Below are positions 31,201 through 46,200 of a stretch of DNA of 64,000 nucleotides, one piece after another; within the stretch, counting starts at the first letter, position 1; each line of letters starts with the position of its first letter. The stretch lies in assembly GCA_043819345.1 (NCBI GenBank), contig JBDREX010000009.1, positions 1 through 64,000 on the forward strand, written 5' to 3'. The position numbers and the translations under genes were made by a program. Under the pieces are notes generated by a model. The model ran no database searches, was not told the DNA's origin, and saw only the letters and a list, made by a program, of their open reading frames with translations. The DNA is from CAYRDK01 sp043819345 (GTDB lineage: Bacteria; Omnitrophota; Gorgyraeia; Velamenicoccales; Velamenicoccaceae).

Positions 31201-34200
31201 TCCGGTGACAAAGAATATATATGAATAAGCCTCAATAATTCCCCTTGGGGCAAATCCTGTCTCCAGGCGGCTCTCCTTTGCCGATAACTCATATTATTCG
31301 CTGATGATGATGCGCTCTTTTCACTCAAACCAGCCGCCGTCAATGCCTTTTTTTCTTCCTGCTGCCTGATCGCCTTTTTCATTAAAGCTTTGGCCTTATT
31401 TTTCATTCGTTTTACTGTTTCAAAGAAAACCGTATCCTGCAACAAGTCATTTCTAAGAGGTTCCAAAATAATCGTTAAATGAGCTGTAGCATAAGGAGAC
31501 AGCTTGCAGCTGCCCTTAGCACGCAAACAGACAAACCCATATTGAGCAATCCTCTGATTCAGTTCTTCTAATTGCTCGCCAGACAAAGCAATAAGACTGA
31601 TATTATTATCATGGATATAATTAAAAACATCACTGGGCTGTGCATAAGGAAAACTTTCAGCAGCCTCAAGCAAAACGACCTCAAGAGCTAATTTTGCCGT
31701 ATTCGTCCAATCACTTCGAAGAACCCGCCCCACAAAATTCCTGCTTTTTTCAATAAATTGTTCACAAGACACATGTACCCACGGGCTAATCAAATCAACT
31801 ATATTTTCGATACTCATCTCTTTCAGCGATCTTGCGGAATCCTGTTGTGTAGGTGCTAAATCCACATGCTTATTCTCCTTAACAGCAACAGATAATTCAT
31901 GCGTCACAATAGGACGTAATTTCAATGCAGACAGTCTTCCATAGATGTCAGCCACGGCATCAAATAGCAATTCTTTCATTCTCAAGCGAAAACCCTTATG
32001 TGCATATCGCCGCAAAACCCAATCAGCGCTGTTTGAAAGCAACAATTTGGTAACCGACAGAATATAAGGCTCCAAATAATAAGAATTCCCGCAGTCAGCT
32101 ATCCTAAAATGATACCCCATAGGCAAAAGTAGTTCAAAATTCAAAATCTGCAAAAGATAGCGATTCTCGTCTAGTCCCAAATCAGAAATTGTAATATTTC
32201 TCTGATGACAAAAATCCTTCAAAAGCATCCGAGCGTCTTCAAAGAAAAAAGCCTTATAAGTTTGGGCAGCTAACTCAACCATCACGGCCAAACTTAAACG
32301 CGTATCAATATTGAGAGAATTCCTCATTTCCACAAGCTGACAGCACTTAAAATAAAACTCATCCATCATCAGATTCTTCCGCCAGACAACTACTTGATGG
32401 GCCAGCCAATTACTCGTTTCCCTATCTTTAAATACATCTTCGGAAAATAAAAACTCAAAATATTTTCTTTTTAACTCCTCAAAATCTCTGCTAAAAAACT
32501 CTGACAAATTCATCCAGGCAATAATTTTTCCGTTTCTATAAACAAAAACAAGTTTCTTTTCTTCCTCTCTATCCATCATTTTTTTTGCACATGGAGAGAA
32601 ATAATCGCACGGAACAAAAACAAAACAATGACGGTGCCGCGATAAAACATCTTCTAGTCCTTGTCTAATAAAAAATGTATCCTGAAATAAAACATCGTAG
32701 AGGCAATAGCTCCATTTCCATACCAATTGCTGCCTTATTGAATTCTCATAGCCAGGCTTAATCCTTTTCGAAAACTCACCAAATTCGGATTGAAAAACCG
32801 CATCCGGAAAACGCCAATGATAATTTTTTGGAATACTGTTTTTTCTTTCCACATGGGCTCTTAAAAGCTCCTTTGCCCGCATTTCCTCTCCGTCGCAGAA
32901 TAACAAACTCCACTTCATTAGCCTTGCGAGACGATTTTGCACGAGATTTGAATGAACACATTTTTTACTTAATGAAACAAGATATGGCCCAGCTAATTTT
33001 CGTCCAAAATGCCAAAATTTCTCATTTGTAACATCTGCTTCAGTTAAGCCATATTTTTTTAACAAGAGCAGCTTCTTTTGGCGATTAGTCAAATTCTTTA
33101 GTGTTTTACGGTTACCGAACATCTCGTTTTCATCTGTTCTTTCAACCTTCTCGCACCGCTTTCTCAAATTAATAAGATATTCTCTGGTTTTTTCCTCGCC
33201 CAAAACCCAAAATCTTGAGCTCGTAACATCCGACTCACTTAAACCGTACTCCTCAAGCAACCTCAACTTTCTCGCACGGTTATTCTGCTTCTTCCGCTGA
33301 GCTCTTTGTTGAGCAGCCTTTTGTACATCAACCAATGACTTTAATCTTCGCGGATACTTCTTAATCAATCGCTCAACATCTGATGGCGTTGTCCGAGCGA
33401 TCCTCGCCGCGCGCCTCTGGTTACCTTCTGAAACCTGTAAAGCAGCTTCGATTGCCTCGACAACTCTTTCTTCATCTTCAATACTTTTTATCTTTTTTGC
33501 AACTTTCTCCAAAGCGAGCTTTTCCCCGTACTCTAACGTCTGATAAGCAATCTGCCCCATATCAAACAATACCAGCACAACGCCGCCTGACCAATGAGAT
33601 GGATTATTCCAAAAATTCTGAATACGAAAATAATTCCTCCATAGCTTTGTCAAGCGACTATCCTTATATTTATCCAAATTAACACCTTTTTCTTCTAATG
33701 ACTCCACCAGCTCACTTTCAGTAAGTTCTATGGATTCCTCTTCTTGCGCCAATCCCGGATGATTATCTACAAAATACTGCAATTGCGTACGACTCCAGCC
33801 TAATTGTCTCGCGGCCTGAGATTTATTGCCTTTGGCATCTAACAATGCCTGACGCACTTTTTCTTGCCTAACCCCATCAGCCTCCTTATCTTCAACCACG
33901 CCAGGATGCTTTTTAATGAACCACTTTAATGCATCATAGGTGCACCCCAAAATTTTTACCGCTTCAGTTTTTACGCCCTTCACTTTAAGCAACGCCTCAC
34001 TTACTGTTTTTTCCGTAAGCTCCATTGACGAAGACGCTCTTAAATCGTCAATTTGTTTTTTTCCTGCCTTATACACAACTATCGGATCAACATAATAATA
34101 ATATTTACAAAAAATACATCCACATTCCTTACCTCTTCTTTGGGTCAAATACTTCAAAATTAATAGAACCTTCCCCTCTTCCATCAAAAAGATGTTATTT

Positions 34201-37200
34201 TCAGGCGTATCTTCTTGAATATCTGCCAAATCATCAAGCATGGCGTCAACAGCAGCAGCACCTTCTACAAGCCCTTGAGCATGTCGAGATATTAACCGTG
34301 CAACAGCATATTCGCTAAGATGCAAAAGCAAGCCTTTTTGCGGCATCTGATCATGATTCTTTGCAACTTCACATATAATTTTCAGCTTCTGCCTCGCAAG
34401 AGCTCGATTTCCTATACACAAATCCACTAAAATCTCCAGGGGCAAAAAAATCAAGCCCGTCACAATACCGCCGAGAGAAACAACATCCTCAAAAATCTTA
34501 GCCGGATGATGACGTAATTCCTTAATGTCCACAAACACATCCAGTCCTTTAGCCAAAGCAGCCGCAGCTTGGATAACACTAAAAATATTATGGCCCGTCA
34601 TTATAGAACTCCTAAAATCCTCTATCCCTGTAAAAAGTTCGGTAAAGATAAGCATAGAAAAGAAAAGATACACAGGTTTAATAACTGCAAGAATGGATGT
34701 CTGCCTAGAACAAGGAAACAGTTGCAGCAGAAAACCGCCAATAATGATATGCCCCAGATAAATACTCGCTACGCGCATAGTTTTACGTCTTAACAAGCTC
34801 AATGGCCCGCGATAAGATAATTCTTCAGGAAATATCTTGGCATCCAATTCTAATAGATAATCATTCTGTTTCTCCATTAAAAGATGGATTTTTTCTCCAT
34901 AACTTAGAAAAAATCTTTGCTGCATAAAATGAATAGTCTTATTAAACCACCCCAGAACAACAGCTCCGCTAAAAAATGCCATACCGAATAAAAAGATATA
35001 GCTGAATATCATTCCTGGCCCCATTAAATAACTAATTTTAAAAGGGCCTTTAATATCTATGCTCTTAAAAATCACGCTTGGAAAAATAAGAGTAAACATT
35101 ATCTGACATAAAGACAAAACAAAAGATACGACGCCAAAAAATTTGATACTTAAGAAACTTAAAGATTTTCTCAAAGATGAGCTGACAGATATCACCTCAA
35201 CAAACGCGCCTTGTGCAGGATGATTATGATAAAGCATTATAATGGCCCCCTCCTGAAAAGCTTCCAGCGCATATTGTCTCCGTAATCTTTCCTGATTGAC
35301 TGGATCATCTGTCGCACCAGGCAGGCTCAAATATTCTAAATGCAGGTCTGTTGGCATAAGATCCGCTAAAAGATAAAGATTCCTTTCGCCTCCCAGCCTT
35401 AGCTTAAAAACCATATGGTGCTTTGTATGAAAACCAGCGAAAATAATTTCCACCTCAGGCAAAGCCTTTACAAAAGATGTTTTTGGCGAAAGGTATTCAA
35501 CCATCCCTCTCCCTTCAAAAAGCTCAGTCACCTTCTGATTTCTAAAACCAATGGGCATATTGCGCCAAAGATCATAATGATCACCCGATAAATTCATCGG
35601 ATTTTCCGTTTGTATTTGTTCTCCAATATAAACTTTGCCCACTGGAAAAACTGGGTCCAAAACTCCCTCTTCTGTTTCGCTGGTAAGCCCCAAAACATGG
35701 TCTGGATGGCCATGGCTTAAAAAGATACTACGCACGTCTTGCGGTACAATCCCAACAGAACCAAGCTGACTCACTATCTCCTGAGCGTTTAACCCGGGAT
35801 CAAAAATCATACATTCATTGCTCAAGCGATTCCTTACGATTAAAGGATGAATCCCAAAACGTGCCGTACGCAACTTGACATCGTGCGCTCTTGGCAACCA
35901 AACGTCCCTCGGAAAAGCGCCAAACATACTCCGGTCTGACGCACCTGCTGTATTCATAGAGAATACCCCTTCAAGACAAAAAACATCAAAACGTTTACTT
36001 GAGACCATCCTTAAGGCTTCAGCCTGCCTAACATATGAAAAAATCGTATCAGGCTGCACGGCTGAACAAACAACTTGACGATCTCTGCAAGCCTCAATAA
36101 TAAAAAAAGACTCTTTGCCACAATAAAGCGCATAATCAACATAAAATTTAAATCGTGCGAAACCAGCCCGGCTCAACATAATCCCGTAAGGCGTCAGGGA
36201 TACACCCCGAAAAAACAAAAATGATGAATCCATCATTAGAGAATATTTAAGATAACGCCTTAAGATGGCCCTATCATCTTCGCGAAACTCAAGACAACGG
36301 AAATAACTGATATCATCCTGTTGTAAGCCAGCATTTTCTAAAATGCTATGCCATAAAACCCAATTAACTTTAAGGTGTTCTTGTTCTTTAAGAGAATAGA
36401 TTTCATAAATCCCACGCAACCCCTTAATAACCAATGGCCGAACCCGTTGATCAGTTTTCCAGCCTGTTGTACCGGAAGCTATCACACATAGAGCCTGAGG
36501 ATTTTGAATGTTAAAAATTCTAAATGATTTGCCTTTTTCAACAAAAGCTCCTGCGATTCTAACAATACGCGAACCTAAACCACAATAATGTAAATTCCGT
36601 AACTCATCCGGAAAGGGAATATTGCGCAACCAAATGTGGTCAAGAATAACATTGCCCTGCATGTCAAAAGATATAATAGCCACATCTGCCAAAGACTCTT
36701 TACCTCTCTGATCTTTTAACTTTAAAGCGTACGCTTTAAACTCATACGATGCATAAGGCGACACGATGAAAGAATAGTGATGGCCCCGAATAGGATCATC
36801 CCAACCGGAACTGAAAACCTTCTGCAATGCTAAAAGCATTTTGTCGCTATCAGGCTCGGACGTTTCAAAAAAATGTCCCAGGCCTGAACTTGCTCTTTTT
36901 TGTTTTTTGAAAATCACTTCTTTTAAAAGACGCCTCTCCTGAGGCATCAATGGCAGGCATCCTCCCCATTCCATCAACCATGCGCATAAATCAATATGCC
37001 TCCAGATCATAGAATTTAAACCAAATCTAGACACAAAAAAACGCCCGTTGAGGCCTAATTGGCTGGCCTCTTTCTGGTGATCCCAAACATAACAAACAGC
37101 TTTCGTCAGCTCATCAGGATTGTAAGGATGAACCAATAGCCCTGTTTTGCCATGATCGATAATCTCTGAGACGCCATCCACCCGGCTAGCAACAACGGGC

Positions 37201-40200
37201 TTGCTCATCGCCAAAGCCTCAACCAACACTAAAGGAAATCCCTCTACCCTTGTAGGCAAAACAACAACATTACTCAAGTGATGCCAATTCACCAGCTCCT
37301 TCTGTCCAACAGCATCATGAATCAGAATATGTTCACACACCTCTTCGGCTTTAGCTCTCTGAGAAAGCTCTCTCCAATAATCACTACGGCATTTTGAACC
37401 TAAAAGAACAATTACAAAATCTTTCCTTCCCTGCCGCTTCAATAAAGACGCCATAGTTATTAAATCATCCATACCCTTATTACGATGAATACGGTTTGGC
37501 GAGAAAATAACAAACTTATGCAAAAGCCCATTTTTTCTCTTAATCTTTTCCACCTTTTTTAAATCAACGCGTTCTGAAGAAAAAAGATTTAAGTCTGTCA
37601 ATGGCCCAAGATTCAATGCTCCTCGCCGGCCCAGCATATTCACTCCTTTTACCCCCGCTTGACAGACAGTCGCAACAACCGTCGGCATACTGTAAAACTC
37701 ACGGGCCTTTAGAAGAGAAATCTCAGCAAAATGACCATGGCGTATGCAATAAGCTAAAACATCACCGAAATGATAATAAACCAAAGATGGGATATTATTC
37801 TCATGAGAAAATCTTAAAGCTTCCACAAGGGGGTCATTAAATCCCCAATGAGTCTGCAATAAGTCAATGGGCCGGCGCGAATGAAGTTTCTGAAGTGTAC
37901 CGGCTACTGGGCTATATGTGCTATTAAAAACAACAGGGGTAAAAATAATTTGGCCGGCGCATATACTTTGTGTTAAGGCTAAACCATTCAAGAAATCTGA
38001 ACCAGAAGGAAATAATGCGGAGACGACTAAATCTTTGTTATTTTGGAAGAGCCCTCGGATCAAAAAGTTAAGGTAGGTTTCAATACCACTAAGATAGTTA
38101 CTGTTATGTGCCATAATAAAAACAACATGCTTACCAGATAAAGGCCCATAGGAAGAAGGACAGTTTTTCATGGCGCTTAAATATTTTGAAAGGTTCGCCA
38201 TAGCTGTTCCATCACCTAACACCTGGCGTGTTTTTGTAAAAGAATAGAGAGTTGACGACACCTGAACTTCAAAATTAAACATATTACAAACGCTCCATCC
38301 AAAAACAGCCGCTAACTTCTCTTGGTTTAACAAATCTAGTGGCAACACCGGGCTTGTTGCTTCTCTATCCTGATCCGATTCAGGCTGTGGTTCAGAAGCA
38401 CCATTTAAAGGATCCTTCCGATAAAAATTTATAACATCCTGCCTGGCCTGTTCATAGGCGCGATCAAAAACTACTAAATAATCCTCCATATGACCTGCAA
38501 CCGCATATCTAGACCACCAGGATGCGGCTACTTTTATAAAAGCCACTCGGTATTTTAAACGTAACCCTTCCAAAACCTCCTGGCTCTGATTTTCAAAAGC
38601 ATAGTTAAAATCAATCAACTCTGACCGGATCCTTACGATTTCACCATCTTCTACAACTTTCTCTAAAAATATATGCAAAGGGTCCAGATAATCCTCTATC
38701 TCGGCTATGGAATTCCTGAAAAATATATCCGGCCCAGGATTAACGCCTGCAGCATGAAGTTTTCCAAAAGCATATCCTAGACCTTCAGCGGCCAGATAGA
38801 TCATCTTTTCACTCTTTATCTCAAAACTATTTAGTGCCTCGCCGCAAGCGGGCAAAAGAAAAAGAACTTTTCTGCCACCCTTAACAATAATTTCTCTGGC
38901 TTTAGGCGCTACTTCATAGGGTGGCGTAGAAAGTTTTATCGTAATCCTATTTTCAAAAGGAAAAACTCCTTTATTGTCCTTTTCAAAAAAGAATGGCTCA
39001 ATTGTACAACCGTTCTCCACCGCTAAATAATGCCCGTATGTTTCACCTAAGCACGTATAAGCCTCATTAGAGACCATCCAACGAAACAGCTTTCTATCTT
39101 TAAGCTCGTTTTCCGTAACACCGATGAATTTCAACAAAATATTACATGCCTCCAAACCATACAAAAATCGCAGCCTATCTAATACAGATAAATCAAAATC
39201 CGATGTCTCTTCATCTCTAAAATAGTCGCGCGTTTGGATACCAGTAAAATCTTCCTCTGACAGAACACCAGAAGCAGATGAAGACCACCTTGTTTTAGCA
39301 TAATCACAACAGTCTTTATAAAGTTGCGGTGAATAACCGAGGATATAAAGGTACTCTATCCGTATATCAGGATCCTTACAACACTTCTCCAGCACACTAA
39401 GACCTGCCTTCTGAATCATCTTATGAACAGATCTAAATGCTTCAATTCTTGTCCATAAAATAGCTAGTCCTCGCTCCCCATCTAAAACATCAGAGAGCCC
39501 ACGGCTAACCATTCTCATATATTCATTCCGGAAAGAATCCCAATAACAACTTAACCGGGACGATCCCCTCCTACCAAATCTTATCTGTAGCTTATATATC
39601 CATCTCAGAAGTGTTTTAAAAGAACTCTTTCTGTCAGCATAGAAATCTAGATAAGGAGAATTCATCAATACTAGCTGAAAGAGCCTTCCTCCTAAAAATG
39701 ATCTAACATTTTTATCTGTCATGCTGCTACCAAGGACAACATGAATAACATCCTGAAGGCCTACCTGCCTTGCCAAAAAACGTGTATTAGCAACTTCCAG
39801 AGGATTTATCCCATAAGCATAAACAGGCCTTTTTGTCGCCAATGCTATAGCTAAGCTATCAATGCCCATGCCCGGGCCAACAACCAAACTTTGTTCCCCT
39901 TCCTTGAGATAGGCGTTTTTACCAAAAAATAAGACGGCCCTAATATACTGATGATCATTGTCTCCATAATCCGCTGTCTGAGGCCCGTAAACCGTTGGAA
40001 AAACCGGAGCAACAACCTGCATAGTTTCTGGGCGTTTCTCAAACATCCCCACTAAATCTTTCTTGTGCGCTGCATCAACATCATTGCGATCATATAAAAC
40101 CGTATGTTCCGGTTCAAAATCTGTCTGCAGGACAGTATTTTTAGAAAGAGATATCTCCAGATAAACGTAAGGCGCTCTGCGGCCCCCCGAAAGAGGAGAA

Positions 40201-43200
40201 AGGGTTTGTAAAAGCTCTTTATTCTTCAAATAAGCTCGAATCAAATTTTGTGCTATGCTATGCCTATAAGCAAACAACACCCACTGCGCCCGGGAAACAG
40301 AATCATCTATGGAAGGAATCATAAAATTAAAAGCCGTCAGGTCAAAATAATGAAGTGGCACTTTTCTGAATTTTTTTAATAATCCTTCATTTAATACCGG
40401 TAGAATAGCCTCAAGATATCCTGACGTGCTGTAAAGAAGTTCAAAATCTCTCACAGGTGCTAATTCGTTATGTAAAATCTCCAGACCAACAGGAATAGCT
40501 AGGGGATTACGGCGCTTCGGAATACGAATCGTATGAACTTTTAGGCCTATTTTCTCATCTTCTCTCTTACTCAACAACTCCGCCTGAGAAAGATTAAACG
40601 CCTCTAGCAATTCAAAAGCCGGCATGCCTTTAACTTTTTCAAGAAGAAACTCAACCTCTTCTTTATATCCTTTCTTGAAACTTACTTTAGCCCTCAGCAA
40701 TGGTGATGCTACCACTTGATTTGCAAAAGAATCCCCGAAAAACATCATCTCCAAGGCCAGCTTATCAACCCGTCCGCGCACCTTCTCCGGAGAAAGCCTC
40801 AATAGCTCTCGTGGCCCTTCCTGTATTTTTTGCCACTGTCCATTCAAAAATATTTCGGTTTCAAAACTAATCTCTATTAAAATCTGCAGTAAAAACTCCT
40901 CTAAACCCAAAAATGACATTTCCAAATACTCGCTCGCTTCCAAAGCCAAAGCCATAACCACAGATCGCATAATATCTCGCTCCGAAGCCCCTTCTTGACA
41001 CATATCAGCCTCAATAACATTAATATTCCCTTCCCTGGTTACTAAAAAGGCGATGTCTCCTAAAGGCTGAGAAGAACTCTTTTGGTAGATATGATAATAC
41101 CCTTTTGCTTCTTCCTTCTCGGGAATTTGTTCTTCGTCTTGCAAAACCAAATAGATAACCGAATAATCCCTTAAGTGCTTTATCAATATTTCAGGACAAA
41201 ACTTAATGTTTTGTTGTTTCTGCGCCGTCTTGATACCCGCTAAAGAAACATCTTTATGTGAGGCGAGATATTGACCCACTTGACACGATAACACTAGTAA
41301 ATTAGACAAATGAACAACATCCAATTGGGAACCGCCAGCTAAAACTCCCCTCACAACAGCACTAGAATCCTGATAAAAATTAACAGCCCGCTCATATCCA
41401 AAGCCTTTTAATACATTTTTCAGCCAATCCTGGCCCATACGTTCAAGAGCAAAATGACGATGTTCATAAAAAAGAGATGTCGTTCCCATTTTGCTTCTCG
41501 GAGTTGCCAAAAATAAAGGTACATCCTGGCAAGACTGCATCTGATGATTATGTGTTACGGTCGTATTGATTTTTTCAGAACCTCCTGATGTAAACATAAT
41601 ACCCAAATCAACAAGCCTGGATTTTTTAAACTCCAAAACACATAAAGGCGTATGTGTTTTATGCGCCTGTCGTATCAACCCATAATGCTCAGAAGTAGAG
41701 ATTTCATCTGAAAAGAAAGATGCCGCCCTCAAAACACCCTTCCCTAAAAAGATATCTGCCAAATCACCTAATGTTGTCGCGTGATAAGTAAAAAGAGAAT
41801 GGTAGGGAAATTGCGCACTATGCCTGAACAATTTCGAGTTACTCCAACGGTATTCCGTCTGAGTCAATCCAGGTAATCCTACCAATGAACGCATATTGAC
41901 ATTAGAAGAATCCTGAACAATATTTAACAAATCATAATAATCCATCACCAATGATTGTCCGAACACGCTGCGCAAAGAAGTGCTTACGGTTTTACTTTCT
42001 TCAAAAAACCGAGCTAACCGCTCCAAATACGCAGACCTGCTCAAAACCTCCTTTAAAATAACTAACGGCTGAGATAAAGCGGCCAGCTGAGTAGCTAAAA
42101 ATTCAAAGGATGCCTCGCCGGATAAATAACCTGTAATAAAACTATTAACCAACCTGGCTTTATCAGAAAACATTAGCAAAGGCACGTCTCTGCCATAATC
42201 AATTTTCCTGCGGAAAAGACTATAGACCGCTCTATTGTTTTTTACGATATGATAACCTAGCTTTGCACATAATATTTTAACGGTCTCCTGGCTTTTTAAT
42301 CCAGCATGGACAGCTTTTTCTATGCGCCCATCATCCAGCCATGGATTATCAATCTTATAAAGAAGCATTTTAGCCTGTTCTTTAGAAAAAATTCCCTCCA
42401 TAAAAAGAAGGATCACAGCAAGATTTAAAAACTTCTTCTCATTAGCTGTCATCTTTAATCCATTCTCCAGATCAAACGCCCTGACAAATATTAGCTGATC
42501 CGGAGATTTTCCATAGGGAGAATGATTCACAGCACCCACTCTCATAAAATAGTCTTCTGTTGAAATAAGATCATAAATCAAAGGATTGCCATTTGATTCT
42601 TCTTTAACTCCTCCGTCATTCTGAACCAAATTTATTTCTTTAGGATTAAATATGAGATTTCTTTCCCTCTTCAGATAGTGATTAATTTCTAAAACGATTT
42701 CCTGTTCTAATTCCAAGCGATTGCCGTAAAAATTAGCAATCGTGTCCCAAAGAGTAAGATAAACTCCACCCAAACATTCAAGAGCTAAGGCCCTATTGTT
42801 ATGGAAAAAGCTAAATAATAGCTGTCTCATGTAAGGAATACACGCCTCTGTCAAAGGCCCGACAACTTCCGTATCCCCACTGTTAAGGCGGTTTAATAAA
42901 AGGTCTACCTCGTCAATAGAAACCACCTCCACTACCTCCAAATTGGAAATAGTTATCGCTTCAGCACTTGGCCCCTGTTGTATCCGCCTTTTTCTGCCCA
43001 GGCTATTTCTAACCTTTCCTTGAAAAGTAATATAATAGCGCTTATCTTCAAAAATCCGCGAAAAGTATTCTTTCAATTCGCCTTTTTTGATAGCCTTCAA
43101 ATCACCTACTTTTCTATTAAAATCAACAACCTGCTGATAAAGATAATTAATACGTGTAATCCGAGTAGGCTCTAATGCCTGAACCCGTTCTATGCTGGAT

Positions 43201-46200
43201 TCAAAGTTTTCACCGCCAAAGAATGAAACAGCTTCTGAAGACAAAAAGAGATCTTTAAGCCCTCGTGCTTCAACAGTTTTATAAAGATACTGGTATCGTA
43301 ATCCCAATAAATGCATAATTTTATCTAATTGATATTCTGCCTTTCGGCAAACTTTCCCAAAGAAAACTCTTATCTCCAAGTCAAGCCCATCCTCAAGCTG
43401 ATAATTCACCACAAGTTCTTCCAAATATCCTGTCCAGCGAGGAGGAAGCCCTTGATGAATACGCTGCTCATGAAACTTTCTAAAAGCAATGATCCTACTG
43501 CCCAAAGCAATACATAAAAAGGCCTTTAAAAGCCTTGCTTCCCTAGCTTTAAAGCCTTGTCTTTCTTTATGAGCTAAATATGTTTTCTCCCGGGCTGCCA
43601 TCCACTCGGCATCTTTCTGTCTTAATCTTTCCTGCCACTCTCTTTGCTCCTGAAAACCTTTCTTCGGCCGAAGCTCAGCGTCTCCAACAACATTCCTAAT
43701 CCTGCGAATAATCTTCTCATCTGTCCATCGCAGACAATGAACATACTCTGCAGGGTTTAATCCAGCGAATACAAAAAATTTCATTTTGCGCAAAGCGCGT
43801 TCCGGCGCCACATCACCACGTTGTTCAGCAGGAATCCGGTCATAGGCGATACCATAATCTCGCAACTGTCTCAAGACAGAAGCCCGTTTGGCCCTTTTCC
43901 TCCGCTCAGCCTCTTGCCTTTTTTGGTCCTCCCACACTCTCTTTAGCCCCGCTTTTACACGCCCAACAACAGAAGGAATTTGCTCTTGAGAATAAGCAGC
44001 TACCCAAAGATATTCTTTGGGGTCTAATCCCGCCCGAAAAATCAACTGCACTTTTTCTAAAACAGCTTGGGGTGAATTTTCTGCCAGAAATGGCGCATCC
44101 AAAGATGCGTAGCAAACTCCATATTCAGCCAGGCGGCTCCTTGCCTTCTCTTCTTGCTTTTGGCGTTCTATAATTTCTTGAGCCAGGCAGGGAATATTAT
44201 TTTTAGCCGCAGACAAGAGACCTAAATTTTCTTTCGGCCTTAAACCAGCCTCGTGTATCAAAACAGCTTTCTCAAACACGCTGGCTAGTGTATTTTCTCT
44301 TCGGACCTTCGCCTCAAGTTGCTCATATTCAATACCCCAAGCCCTCTTTAAATCAAGCTCCGTTGGTGCAATGAGGCCCCTTTGAGACAAGTCTCTAACA
44401 AGCTCTTCTTCAGAATACTGTAATAAGGAAATGCGGTCTTTTGGATTTAAGCCATAGGAAAAAATCAAATCGGCTCTTTGTAAAACTGTATGCGGCCGGG
44501 CCTTCTCTTTTATGTATTCAGGCAATCCCTCGTAATAAATACCATGCAGTTCAACCAAATAAAACTTAGCCGACCGAATTTCAAGCCCTCTTTCTCTTGA
44601 TGCCAACGACAGCTCTGATACACTTTCCAGGCTTCGCTGTAAGTAGGAAATACAATCCGCGGGCTCCAACCCTTCTTGAGCAATAGCCTCAACCTTTTCT
44701 AAAACTTTTTCAGGCGTATTATGATCTTTGATCTCAGGAGGCAATTCATTGTAAGAAATAGAAAAACAGCCCTCTAAAATTTCAAAAGCTGTCTGCCGCT
44801 GCTTATGATTTTTTTCAATCTGAGCTTCTCTTCGGTCTTTTTTCCTTAAAAGAGACGCCTCCCTACCAGCTTTCGCCCTGATATGCTTGAGGCTACGCTT
44901 CATCCAACTTAAATAAGACAATGGATCTAGCCCCTGCCCTGAAATAATATGGGCTTTAACTAAAACACTTTCTGGCGAATTGTGCTTACGCACACCGGCC
45001 GGCAAATCCTCATAAACAATATGAAATTTTTCCGCAAGCTCCTGAAGCGCCAACTCAAGTATTTTCTGTGTTTGCATTACGTCTTCCGTCTTACGAAAAA
45101 TTTCCGGCTCAATAGCATCTTTACCAAGCCTTAATAAATATAGGTGCTCTTTTGGATTCAATCCATGTGCGTAAATAATATCCGCTTTTTCCATAACAAG
45201 CGCCGCTCCATTGGCCAATCTTAAAGACGCAGGTAAATCTGCTGAATAATTAATACCATAAGTATCCTGTAATGCCCCTAGCGCTTTCTGCTCCCTATTC
45301 GCATCTTCGTCTTGTTGACACTTAATACGCGCGGCCTCTTGCGCTATCTGTTGTTGCGTATAAGCCAGTAAATACATATATTTATCAATGTCCAGGCCAA
45401 ACCCGGAAATCACACGCAATTTAGCTAAAGCGGTTTGAGGAGAATTATCTCTCTGAAGGTATGGTGGAATATTCAGAGAATACTCTAAATCAAATTCATT
45501 CCTCAGAGATTGCAAAGCCGTTTCCTTCTGTGTTTTTCTCTGTTTTAGGCTTTCCACTCTTTGAGAAAATTCCGTACGGCTGCAAAGAAGTAAATAAGTA
45601 CATTCTCTTGGCTCTAAACCATAGGAGGCGATTTCATCAGCTTTTTGGAGTATCTTTTCAGGAATATTGCGTTTTTTAATCTTTTCATCCAAAGCCTCAT
45701 AATCTATATGATGGCGCTCTGCTAATGCGGAAATAACCGCCTCTTTCTCTTCCCTGTTTTTTTTCAGAGACTCAGACTGTTTAGCAAGCTTACCCTTGCC
45801 TAAAGCTAATAATCCAATGTTCTCTTTAACATCAAGCCCATAGGAAGCAACAATCCCTGCTTTCTCCAGGAGTCCAATGGGAGAATTATCCCTTTTGATA
45901 CCAGCCGGAAAACCTTCCTCGTCATAGCCAACGCCATACCGCTCTTTTAATTCCAAGACAGCCTTTTCCTGCTCTTCTCTAGAACCCCTGACAGCTGAAG
46001 AAACCCGCCCCATCTCCTGCCCAGAATCGCTAATTCTCACCTGGCTTAAATAACCCAATTCATGACCTGTTTGAGCTATTGTTTTCATTAAGCGCGAAAA
46101 AGAAATATTCCCCTTCATATAAATACCAATAAAAGCAATGATTGTCTGCGCACCAGCAGGATAACAAAGTGAAGGCATATCTATCCCACCGCAAATCTTT

